A DNA stretch of 64,000 nt from Halosolutus amylolyticus (lineage in GTDB: Archaea > Halobacteriota > Halobacteria > Halobacteriales > Natrialbaceae), in NCBI RefSeq assembly GCF_023566055.1, contig NZ_JALIQP010000003.1, positions 496,001-560,000 of the forward strand, given 5' to 3'. This document shows positions 8,415-16,200 of the stretch, one piece after another (position 1 is the stretch's first letter; the number at the start of each line of letters is the position of its first letter). The position numbers and the translations under genes were made by a program. The notes below the pieces were generated by a model. It was not told the DNA's origin. It made no database searches and saw nothing but the letters and a program-made list of their open reading frames with translations.

Positions 8415-9608
8415 ATGCTAATGGACAGCGGGGACCGCTTCGCACCCGTCACTGGCGGGCGACGACTGATTCTCGCTCTCGGCGCGATGTACCTCGTACT
8501 CGCTGTGGGTTGGGCAGTCGCACCGACGTCCCCGGAGATGTCCCTGTCGAACAGCCTCATCGTCACCGGCTTCATCGGCGGGTCCGGACTCGTCCTCTTC
8601 GTCGGCGGCTACCGACTGCCCCGCACCGACGTCCACCCGAAATTTTATCCCGTCATCGCCAGGTGGTGTCTCCTCGGCATCGGAGCGATACTCGCCATTC
8701 TCGGGCTCTACAACTTCCAGCCCGGACCGGGCCTCTCGAATCCCGTCCGATCGGTCCTCATCCTCACGGGGTTCAGCGCCGTCGCCGGATACGGCGTGGG
8801 GTGGTACGCCTCGCAGGCGAAGACGAACGCCTATCGAGCCGAACGGCAAAACCGGCTGCTGGAACGCACGCAACGGCAACTCGAAGAATCGAACGAACGC
8901 CTCGAGGGGTTCGCCTACGCCGCCTCTCACGACCTGCAGGAACCCCTCCGGATGGTGTCGAGTTACGTGCGACTCATCGAGCGGCGGTACGGCGACGACC
9001 TCGACGACGACGGCGAGGAGTTCATCGAGTACGCCATCGACGGGACGGAGCGCATGCGCGAGATGATCGACGGCCTGCTCGAGTACTCGCGCGTGGATAC
9101 GCGCGGCGAACCGCTCGAACCCGTCGATCTCGACGCGGTGCTCGCGGACGTGCGCCAGGATCTCGAACTCCGGATCGAGGAGACCGACGCGACGATCGAA
9201 ACCGACGAGTTGCCCCGCGTTCAGGGCGACGAGACCCAGTTGCGCCAGCTTTTCCAGAACCTGCTCTCGAACGCGATCGAGTACAGCGGCGAGGGTCCGC
9301 CGCGGATCGACGTGTCCGCCGAACGGGAGGCCACCGAGTGGGTCGTCTCGGTTCGCGATCGCGGCATCGGGATCGATCCGGCGGACCAGGATCGGGTCTT
9401 CGAGGTCTTCCAGCGTCTCCACACGCAGGAAGAACACTCGGGGACGGGGATCGGACTCGCGATCTGCAAGCGGATCGTCGAGCGCCACGGCGGCGAGATC
9501 TGGATCGATTCGGAGCCGGGTGCGGGGACGACGTTCGCGTTCACGTTACCGGAAGCAACCGCCGGAACGGACGATCGGTCGACGGCGACCGATTCGGTGT
9601 CGACCTGA
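8415..9608 (+). CDS. Membrane histidine kinase
   Basis: The 397-residue protein begins with four hydrophobic segments (about residues 18-36, 45-64, 78-98, 110-132). A coiled-coil-like linker (RAERQNRLLERTQRQLEESN) connects them to the transmitter. The phosphoacceptor His is in AASHDLQEPLRMV. The ATPase domain shows the N box (LLSNAIEYS), G1 (DRGIGIDP) and G2 (GTGIGLAI). No PAS domain is visible, so the membrane part is the likely sensor. No partner response regulator lies beside it. It sits inside the glycan region but lacks the shared promoter element; a TATA-like gctataatc is close to the start. Confidence 0.85.
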   Translation: MLMDSGDRFAPVTGGRRLILALGAMYLVLAVGWAVAPTSPEMSLSNSLIVTGFIGGSGLVLFVGGYRLPRTDVHPKFYPVIARWCLLGIGAILAILGLYNFQPGPGLSNPVRSVLILTGFSAVAGYGVGWYASQAKTNAYRAERQNRLLERTQRQLEESNERLEGFAYAASHDLQEPLRMVSSYVRLIERRYGDDLDDDGEEFIEYAIDGTERMREMIDGLLEYSRVDTRGEPLEPVDLDAVLADVRQDLELRIEETDATIETDELPRVQGDETQLRQLFQNLLSNAIEYSGEGPPRIDVSAEREATEWVVSVRDRGIGIDPADQDRVFEVFQRLHTQEEHSGTGIGLAICKRIVERHGGEIWIDSEPGAGTTFAFTLPEATAGTDDRSTATDSVST

Positions 9609-9642
9609 TCGATCGCGCCGATCGTTACGAAAAAATCGACGC

Positions 9643-9672
9643 GAAAGCCTCGCCCTTCAGCGCGGGGAAGTC
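9643..9672 (+). mobile_element. Possible remnant of an IS200/IS605-type right end
   Basis: The stretch contains GAAAGCCTCGCCCTTCAG followed by cgcggggaag. CCTCGC and GCGGGG can pair (one wobble) around a short loop. This resembles the right-end hairpin of haloarchaeal IS605/TnpB elements as I remember it; no tnpA or tnpB is present. It overlaps the last codon of the flippase gene, so the stop of that gene may come from the insertion. Confidence 0.35.
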
Positions 9673-11353
9673 AAGAAAGCACGTACTGGAGATCAGGACC
9701 CAGGACGCCGAGGGCGAGCCCCGAGACGAGCAGCGACAGGCCGGCCAGAACCAGCAGGCTCTGGACCCAGTCGCGGGCGGAGCCGTCGCGACCTACGCCC
9801 TCGAGCCGCCGGTGGATCGCGTCCGCTTTCGTCCCGATCGGGTCCGGAAACGACGCCAGGACCTCGAACGGTTCCGCCGGATCCAGCGCGCCGACGAGCA
9901 GTGCGAACCCGAGGAAGACGACGAACCCGATCGGGGGGACGAGTGCGAGCGCGACCCACGGGTTCGCGATCGCCGTCGAGAGGGCGACGATGGGGACGGC
10001 CGCGAAGGCAGTCGCCAGCGCCACCCGCCCGAGGCGCGCGTCCGCGAGGGGGTCGAAGCCGACGAGGCGCGCGGTCCAGCAGTGGAAGACGAACATCGAT
10101 CCGTACCCCACGCTGGTCGCGACGGCCGCACCGTGCATCCCGTATCGGGGGATGAGCGCGACGTTGAGCACGACGTTGATGACGGCTGCGCTGCCGGTGG
10201 CAAGGATCGGGTACCTGAGGGCCCCGTTGCCCTGCGAGACCGCGAGGATCGGCCGGGCGAGCGCGAAGCCGAGCGCGCCCGGGAGCAACAGCAGGAGGGG
10301 CTCGATCGCCGGGACGGCCTCCTCGCCGAAGTAGATCGGGACGGCGACGTCCGCAAGGGCCGCGAGTCCAACCGCCATGACGGCCGTCAGCAGGAACGTG
10401 TACCGCGTCGTCCGCGAGGCCAGTTTCGAAATCTCTCGGTGGCGGTTCTGTGACCACAGTTCCGACGTGGAGTGGACGAACACCGTCTGGATCGCCAGCG
10501 GGACGAACCAGAGGAACTCGGCGAGCGTGAGCGCCGCCCGGTAGTTCCCCACGGCCGAACTCTCGCTGAAGCGCTGGAGCATCACGATGTCGATGTGGTA
10601 CAGCGACATCAGCAGGAAGACGAGCGCGATGTTCAGCGAGTTGAACGTGAGCATCTTCCGTCGCGGAAACCGGTTCGGCGGGCGGCTGAACACGCACGAC
10701 AGCGAGATCCGGCGGTGGACGAGCGCCAGACCGGCGACCGTCACGAGCAGGCTCGCGACCAGGTGGCCCGCGAGCGCACCCACGACGCCGACCCCGGCGT
10801 AGGTCAACGGGATCGCGATCGCGACGAAGCCGAGTTTGTCGAGGATCTTCAGCGGCTCCGAGTACCGCTCGAGCCCGAAGCCCATGAGCGTCTTCCGGGC
10901 GTAGTCGCGAAACTGCGCCGAGATCACGAGCACGGCGAGGACGTAGAAGTACGGCGCCAGTTCGGCCCCGAACGCGCGGGCGACGAGCCCGAACCGGGTC
11001 GCGAGGACGAGTACGAGCGCCCCGACGGCGGCGAGCAGAACCGCCAGCCGGAAGTAGAAGCCGACGACGTGTTCGCTCCAGTTCGCCTCGCCGCGATCCT
11101 CGGCGAGGAACTTCCGGACGCCGTCCGTGATCCCGGAACTGACGAAGATCATGTAGATCGCGAACACGGAGAGCAAGAACGCGTACTCGCCGAACGCCGA
11201 TGCACCGAGAAACCGGTACAGGAGCGGCGTGGAGAGCGTCGTCACGACGAGGACGACGAGCTTCGCGCTGACGACCGAGACCACGCCGCTCGTGATACTC
11301 CTGTTCACGGCATCACCCCGGATCGATCCACCGACCGGCGAGGCGTTCTCCAC
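9671..11353 (-). CDS. Wzx-like flippase (polysaccharide biosynthesis membrane protein)
   Basis: The 560-residue protein is almost entirely hydrophobic, with about 12-14 membrane segments, and has the MATE/Wzx-like start VVSAKLVVLVVTTLSTPLLYRFLG followed by GEYAFLLSVF. It probably flips a lipid-linked oligosaccharide across the membrane for transfer to S-layer proteins or an exopolysaccharide. The longest frame begins at GTG 11353; GTG 11308 (MNRSITSGVVSVVSAK) is an equally good start, just before the first helix. A predicted soluble loop and one more helix at the C-terminus extend it beyond the usual 480 residues. Its promoter element lies 65 bases upstream of GTG 11353. Confidence 0.85.
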   Translation of the reverse strand: MENASPVGGSIRGDAVNRSITSGVVSVVSAKLVVLVVTTLSTPLLYRFLGASAFGEYAFLLSVFAIYMIFVSSGITDGVRKFLAEDRGEANWSEHVVGFYFRLAVLLAAVGALVLVLATRFGLVARAFGAELAPYFYVLAVLVISAQFRDYARKTLMGFGLERYSEPLKILDKLGFVAIAIPLTYAGVGVVGALAGHLVASLLVTVAGLALVHRRISLSCVFSRPPNRFPRRKMLTFNSLNIALVFLLMSLYHIDIVMLQRFSESSAVGNYRAALTLAEFLWFVPLAIQTVFVHSTSELWSQNRHREISKLASRTTRYTFLLTAVMAVGLAALADVAVPIYFGEEAVPAIEPLLLLLPGALGFALARPILAVSQGNGALRYPILATGSAAVINVVLNVALIPRYGMHGAAVATSVGYGSMFVFHCWTARLVGFDPLADARLGRVALATAFAAVPIVALSTAIANPWVALALVPPIGFVVFLGFALLVGALDPAEPFEVLASFPDPIGTKADAIHRRLEGVGRDGSARDWVQSLLVLAGLSLLVSGLALGVLGPDLQYVLS

Positions 11354-11414
11354 GCCGACGTTCGTCCGGCATCCGACGTACTCACGGTTATCGGAAGGAG
11401 GGCGACAGCGTGGC

Positions 11415-11434
11415 GTTATTATACGGGGGTTAAA
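11415..11434 (-). promoter_or_regulatory. Shared glycan-locus promoter element, site 6
   Basis: In gene direction it reads TTTAACCCCCGT-ATAATAAC, 65 bases before the flippase GTG at 11353. It implies a leader of about 40 nt, or 80 nt to GTG 11308. Confidence 0.55.
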
Positions 11435-11527
11435 CGGCCAGTGACGGCGAATCCGTGCCGCGGTGGCTCGGACTTTGCGGGAGGGAGGGCCGAAGCGTCG
11501 ATTCGGGGTACCCGCGGCGCGGTTCCG

Positions 11528-13207
11528 TCACTCGTAGGAGTTCTCCCAGACGACGACGCCGCTCGCACCGAGGTCGCGGATCCCGTCGACGAGGCGGTTC
11601 TTCTTGAAGGCCGGGTTCTCCGACGACGAATAGAGGCAGACGGCCTCGTGACCACCCGACGATTCGAGGTCCGAGTCGCGAACGACTGCGTTGCTCCCGA
11701 TGTCGATATACGGGTACTGGCTGGCGCGGAGGGTGCTTTTGTAGACCGTGAGATCGGACGCCGTGTTGACGATCGCGTTCCGGTCGACGCCGTTGCGACC
11801 GTACTGCGTGACGTCGACGTGGCTGAAGCGACAGCCGTCCCGTTCGCAGCGGATGCCGTCGCGGAAGCCGCTCTCGTCGCCCGCTCGCCCGCTGATCGAG
11901 AGGTATTCGGCGAGCACCTGCTCGGTTCGATCGCTGTCCCGGATCCAGAGCGGATAGCCGCCCGCCGTCTCGTGCGTAATCTCCGTGTCGACGATCGTCG
12001 TTTCGCCGGCTTCGGGGGAGACGACGATCCCGTGGTTCACGTCCGAGCCCTCGAGTTGCAGGCGCGTGTTCTCGATCCGCGCGCTCTCGCAGGTGTTCAT
12101 CACCGAGATCGCGTGGCTGGTCGGTTTCGGCGACGTCACCTCGATCGCGGCCCCGTGGACCGTGATGTTCCGGCCGTTCTCCATCCGGATCCCGCGCTGG
12201 GATCGGTCCTGCGAGCGCGTGTGATCGACCTCGACCGTCGGCCAGCGGACCTCGCTCCCGCGCCCGCCGACGCGGATGTTCGCGCCGTTGCTGTTCCGGT
12301 AGAGGCCCCCGTGGACGATGATCTCCCCGTCGCCGCCGGCCGCGTAGAGTCCGTTGTTCGGGAACGCGCCGAGCCAGCACCGCCGGAACTCGAGGGTTCC
12401 CGCGTTCTGGTTGGCCTCGATCCCGATCGGTCCCCGCCAGCGGTTCCCGTCGTTCGGCGTGTTCTCGACCCATGCACCGCCGTCCGGCGCGCGGAACCGT
12501 TCGACGATCCCCCAGCCGTCGGAGTCGGTGACGTTGAACATCCCCGGCCCCCAGGTACCGCTGTCGTGCTGGCCGTGAATCGTCACGTCGCGCACTTCGA
12601 GCCGATCGGAGACGTAGGCCTCGATCGTCCGAATCCCGGTGTCGGGCGCCGTCTGATCGACGTCGAACCCCTCGAACCGGAGCTGTCGACCGGGACTGTA
12701 GGAGACGCCGAGGCGGAACAGCCGGTACTGCGGGCCGTCGAACGCGTAATAGTCGGCCGGCACCAGCGTCGCGCCGTCGCCGACGAAGCCGACGTTCTCG
12801 AACCCCGTAAACCGGAACTGTTCGTCCATGAAGTACCGTCCCTCGGGAAAGACGAACAGCGTGTCGTCGGCGCGTTCGGCCTCGAGCACGGGCGTGATCG
12901 ATTCGTTCCCGGTATCGTCCGCCCCCGCCTCGACGACGTCGACGACGGTCGCGTAGTCGTCGTAGTAGTGCGCGTACGGATCCGACGTCGACGCGCTCGC
13001 AGTCGTCGTCAGTCCGATGCCGGTTGCACCCGCAGCCGTGAGTCCCTGCAAGAAGGTCCGTCGCGATCGTTCCGAAACAGTTGCATTCTCTACAGTCTGC
13101 GAAACAGTCGTATCCTGTACAACCGATCGGTCGTCACCCCGACGGTCCGACCGAGAACGAGGAACGTCCCCACGATTCGAATTCCGCATATCACTTCGAT
13201 CCGACAT
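11528..13207 (-). CDS. Exported right-handed beta-helix (pectate-lyase-like) protein
   Basis: The 559-residue product has a long N-terminal region, then a Tat signal (RSRRTFLQGLTAAGATGIG) ending near TASA. After an opening module resembling pectate-lyase superfamily starts (DDYATVVDVVEAGADDTGNE), it carries many short beta-repeat turns, such as LEVRDVTIHGQHDSG, ITVHGAAIEVTS and ARIENTRLQLEGSDVNHGIV. These mark a single-stranded right-handed beta-helix that binds or cleaves polysaccharide. Catalytic residues cannot be assigned. A conventional TATA-like ttaaaag lies about 62 bases upstream of ATG 13207; the two-part element of its neighbours is not clear here. Confidence 0.75.
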   Translation of the reverse strand: MSDRSDMRNSNRGDVPRSRSDRRGDDRSVVQDTTVSQTVENATVSERSRRTFLQGLTAAGATGIGLTTTASASTSDPYAHYYDDYATVVDVVEAGADDTGNESITPVLEAERADDTLFVFPEGRYFMDEQFRFTGFENVGFVGDGATLVPADYYAFDGPQYRLFRLGVSYSPGRQLRFEGFDVDQTAPDTGIRTIEAYVSDRLEVRDVTIHGQHDSGTWGPGMFNVTDSDGWGIVERFRAPDGGAWVENTPNDGNRWRGPIGIEANQNAGTLEFRRCWLGAFPNNGLYAAGGDGEIIVHGGLYRNSNGANIRVGGRGSEVRWPTVEVDHTRSQDRSQRGIRMENGRNITVHGAAIEVTSPKPTSHAISVMNTCESARIENTRLQLEGSDVNHGIVVSPEAGETTIVDTEITHETAGGYPLWIRDSDRTEQVLAEYLSISGRAGDESGFRDGIRCERDGCRFSHVDVTQYGRNGVDRNAIVNTASDLTVYKSTLRASQYPYIDIGSNAVVRDSDLESSGGHEAVCLYSSSENPAFKKNRLVDGIRDLGASGVVVWENSYE

Positions 13208-13433
13208 TGATAGCCACTTTCCAGTGGGAATGTAGGGGTCCAGTAACTACGGGTTCGGATAGCAAGCTTTTAAGTCCGACTCCGACCGCCAACCGCGACG
13301 TCGACCGGTATCGTCACGCCGCGGGCAGGCGTTTAATACCTACCTAAGCGGGGAATCCGCGACACGGCCTGCCCCGCTTCGACGAGCCACGATCGGACCC
13401 GGCCGGGCGGATCGACGAGTCGTCGATCGGCGA

Positions 13434-14096
13434 TCACCCGACCTCGTCCGGCGAGTGTTCGTGCTCGATCGTCGCGGCGATCAACTCCGAGACGGCGCGT
13501 CGAAGCCGCTGGGAGACCGCCGAATCCGAAATCTCGAGCCGATCGGCGAGGTCGTCCTGGGTGATCTCCCGCGGAATCTCGTAGTAGCCGGCGTAGTACG
13601 CCATCGTGAGAATGTCGCGCTGTCGTTCAGTCAGGAAGTACGTCCTGTCGTCGGAGACGGACGAGTCGTACAGTTGCGTCATGCGAAAGGAGATTCCCTG
13701 GTCGCGACAGCACGCCTGAAAGGCGGTCAGCGCGTCCCGATCCGGGAGGTGGACCCGGGTGATCCACCCCTTCTGACCGCTCGTGACGGAGAAGACGAAC
13801 ACCCCGTGTGCGGCACACTGGTGAGGGACGATCTCGAGGTCCGTCTCGACCGTGACGCGATAGATCGTCCGGTTCTCGAACGTGGCGACCCGGGTCCTGT
13901 CCGCGACGGTGGGGTCGGCCGCAATCGCGTTCTCGATGGTCTCGTACTCGTCGCTGAAGGCGGACACGAAGTGCAGTCGTCGCCCGTCGACCGTCGTCCC
14001 GTACTCGTATCTGAACGTCACGCCGGGACACCGCTCGATCGTCGGCCCCAGCGGCAGTTCGTCGTGGACGAGGTTGACTTCTGCGATAAATCCCAT
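13434..14096 (-). CDS. Bat/HTH-10 family transcription regulator
   Basis: The 220-residue protein has the haloarchaeal bacterio-opsin-activator layout: an N-terminal alpha/beta sensor region (about residues 1-150) and a C-terminal HTH-10 domain. That domain reads LTERQRDILTMAYYAGYYEIPR then ITQDDLADRLEISDSAVSQR. No PAS or GAF domain precedes it. It lies amid genes that share a promoter element, and its own promoter contains the most symmetrical copy (14139-14158). It is therefore the leading candidate for the factor that reads this element and controls itself. That is inference from position and site symmetry only. Confidence 0.85.
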   Translation of the reverse strand: MGFIAEVNLVHDELPLGPTIERCPGVTFRYEYGTTVDGRRLHFVSAFSDEYETIENAIAADPTVADRTRVATFENRTIYRVTVETDLEIVPHQCAAHGVFVFSVTSGQKGWITRVHLPDRDALTAFQACCRDQGISFRMTQLYDSSVSDDRTYFLTERQRDILTMAYYAGYYEIPREITQDDLADRLEISDSAVSQRLRRAVSELIAATIEHEHSPDEVG

Positions 14097-14138
14097 TGAG
14101 AGATCGATGTCGTACCCGATCGTCCGGCCCTCCAGCCC

Positions 14139-14158
14139 TTACTTATACCGCGAGTAAG
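14139..14158 (-). promoter_or_regulatory. Shared glycan-locus promoter element, site 7, palindromic form
   Basis: In gene direction it reads CTTACTCGCGGT-ATAAGTAA. With the next G it forms a perfect inverted repeat, CTTACT-N9-AGTAAG. It ends 43 bases before the HTH regulator ATG at 14096. Confidence 0.5.
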
Positions 14159-14245
14159 GACCGTTGTGCCGACGCGAACGGACCACCATCGAGCCGACTC
14201 GCACGGTCTGCCGGACCGATGTCCCGGCACAACCGCAGTGGGGCT

Positions 14246-14280
14246 TACGGTCGGCTGGAACTGACTTCCAGCGGACCGTA
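14246..14280 (-). terminator. Strong hairpin directly after the phosphodiesterase stop codon
   Basis: Fifteen-base arms with one mismatch flank the 5-base loop at 14261-14265 (arms 14246-14260 and 14266-14280). The repeat abuts the TGA at 14281-14283, so the transcript from 15963 would end in, or be protected by, a long stem. No T-tract follows. Confidence 0.45.
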
Positions 14281-15963
14281 TCAGTTCAGGTAGCCGAGGT
14301 CGGCCAGTCGATCGGTCACGTCCGCGTCCGGTTCCGATCGGTCGCCGTCGGCGTCGCCGTCGTACGCCGGATAGGACGTCGATTCGATCGGGTCGACGAC
14401 CGGGACGACGCTCCCGTCCATGCGATCGCTGTAGGGAACGCCCATCGCGGCCATCACCGTCGGCGCGACGTCGAAGATGTGCGCCCGATCGATCGCGGCG
14501 TCCTCGTCGACGCCCTCGCCCGCCGCCACGAAGACGCCGTCGAGTTTGTGATTCCACGGTTCGGCCGGCCCGAAGTAGTCGCCGGGGCCGACCTGTTCGG
14601 TGAGCACGTGCTCGAAGTCGGCGGGGATCGTGACGACGTCGACCGTGTCCTCGACGGCCGCTCCGTGGAAGTACCGCTCTCGCGGCGCAACCGTTTCGAA
14701 GAACGGGTCACCGTCGGGCGTTTCGACGCCCTGGAGGTCCCGGATGAGTTCCTCGCGGAGTTCCTCGTACTCCTCGGGCGGCACGACGCCCGCCGGGTCC
14801 CGCCCCTCGAGGTTGATCCGGATACCGAGTTCGGTCCGTGCACGCACGTAAGCTTTCGACTCGGCGAAGTCGACCTGCTCGTTCGCCGTTCTCGAGATGC
14901 CGCCCGGCGCGTACTCGATCGCGAGGTCCGCCAGCCCGACCCGCTCGAGGGCGGCCCTGATCCGGCTGGCGGTGACGCCGAACCGGGCGGCGATCGAGGC
15001 CGCGCGCGCGGCCGCTCCGGGCTCCCAGCTCTCGCACTCCTCGCCCTCGCGAAGTCGTCTTCGCATCGGCGTCCACGACGGCATTCCTTTCCCGCCCGTC
15101 GTCGTCTCGAGGTAGCCCTCGTCGCGCAGGAATTCGTTGATCCGGAACTCGTAGCCATCGTAGGGTCCCATCCCGTGATCGCTCACGAGGAAGACCCGGT
15201 CCGGGTCGCAGGCCTCGAGCGTCGCCGCGATCTGTTCGTCCGCCGCCTCGTAGACGCTGTCGACGTGGCGCTCCTCGCCGTCGAACTCGTGGAAGACCGT
15301 GTCGGTCTTCTGGAACTGGAGGAAGCCGAAGTCCGGGTCGTACTCGTCGACGAGGTAGCGAAACGCCTCGCCGCGCATCCGGATCAGGCTCCGGTACTCC
15401 TCGATCTTCGCGACGTCCGACAGCGAGTCGTCGTCACGCGTGTAGCTCGGGTAGACGCGGTAGTCGCCGATCGCGTCGCGAACCTCCTCCAGCAGTCCGT
15501 CGGGGTGACAGGACGGATCCTCGGGACCGAGAAAGCCCGGGATCACGGCCCCGTCGAACTCGTCGGGCGGGTGGGTGACCGGCGCGTTGACGACGACGCT
15601 CGACCGATCGTGGCGGTCGAGCAGGGTCCACAGCGGGTGTTCGCGGACGTCCTCGTTGCTCGTCACGTGCCAGTCGTAGCCGTCGTAGCCGACGAAGCCG
15701 ATCGTGCCGTGTTTCCCGGGGTTGACCCCGGTGTAGATCGACGGCCAGGCGCTGGGCGTCCACGGCGGGATCTGGGACTCGAGCGGCGCGGTCACGCCCT
15801 CCGAACAGAGCCGTTCGACCGTGGGTATCCGATCGTCGTCGAACAGTCGCTCGAAGACAGGGAGACAGCCCGCATCGATCCCGACGAGTAACGTCTCCAG
15901 GCCGGTTGATTCGGTCGCGGTACTCCTCGATGCGTCGTCGTCTCGGCGGAACGTCCGGGTCAT
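14281..15963 (-). CDS. AP-superfamily phosphodiesterase/phosphatase
   Basis: The product (560 residues from ATG 15963) belongs to the type I phosphodiesterase/nucleotide pyrophosphatase family. ETLLVGIDAGCLPVFERL carries the first metal Asp, TPSAWPSIYTGVNPGKHG holds the likely Thr/Ser nucleophile, and FLVSDHGMGPYDG and HIFDVAPTVMAAMG supply further metal ligands. It lacks a signal peptide, so it probably acts in the cytoplasm on a phosphorylated or nucleotide-linked sugar intermediate; the substrate is unknown. The frame extends to GTG 16023 and would add 20 residues. The promoter element at 16083-16102 allows either start. Confidence 0.8.
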   Translation of the reverse strand: MTRTFRRDDDASRSTATESTGLETLLVGIDAGCLPVFERLFDDDRIPTVERLCSEGVTAPLESQIPPWTPSAWPSIYTGVNPGKHGTIGFVGYDGYDWHVTSNEDVREHPLWTLLDRHDRSSVVVNAPVTHPPDEFDGAVIPGFLGPEDPSCHPDGLLEEVRDAIGDYRVYPSYTRDDDSLSDVAKIEEYRSLIRMRGEAFRYLVDEYDPDFGFLQFQKTDTVFHEFDGEERHVDSVYEAADEQIAATLEACDPDRVFLVSDHGMGPYDGYEFRINEFLRDEGYLETTTGGKGMPSWTPMRRRLREGEECESWEPGAAARAASIAARFGVTASRIRAALERVGLADLAIEYAPGGISRTANEQVDFAESKAYVRARTELGIRINLEGRDPAGVVPPEEYEELREELIRDLQGVETPDGDPFFETVAPRERYFHGAAVEDTVDVVTIPADFEHVLTEQVGPGDYFGPAEPWNHKLDGVFVAAGEGVDEDAAIDRAHIFDVAPTVMAAMGVPYSDRMDGSVVPVVDPIESTSYPAYDGDADGDRSEPDADVTDRLADLGYLN

Positions 15964-16082
15964 CGGTTCAGTGAAGATCGGTCGGTACCAGTCGATACGG
16001 TCGGCCGCTGCCGACGGCACCACGGCAGCGGTATCGTTCGGTACAACACGGGTAACTACCCCGTTCGAGGTAGCTGGAACAC

Positions 16083-16102
16083 TTCATTATCGGTTCGTTA
16101 AA
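16083..16102 (-). promoter_or_regulatory. Shared glycan-locus promoter element, site 8
   Basis: In gene direction it reads TTTAACGAACCG-ATAATGAA. It is 63 bases before GTG 16023 and about 123 bases before ATG 15963 of the phosphodiesterase. Confidence 0.55.
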
Positions 16103-16200
16103 CGCTTCTACCGCCTGAAAACGAGGTCCGCGATGCCGGGCGATCGATCGTCGAACGACCCGATCACCGCCCGCGATCGGCCCCGGAGTGACGGGGGGTG

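Noticed and set aside
10472-13210. A 912-codon plus-strand open frame antisense to the flippase and beta-helix genes
   Set aside because: Its sequence is Arg/Asp/Val-rich without domains and mirrors the codon bias of the minus-strand genes, which have clear signal peptides and helices.
13260-13345. A twelfth copy of the two-part promoter element in front of the beta-helix gene
   Set aside because: ttaaaag at about 13270 is a standard TATA-like box; neither it nor the TTAG-N6-ATTAA stretch near 13335 fits the 12-base geometry with a recognisable second half.
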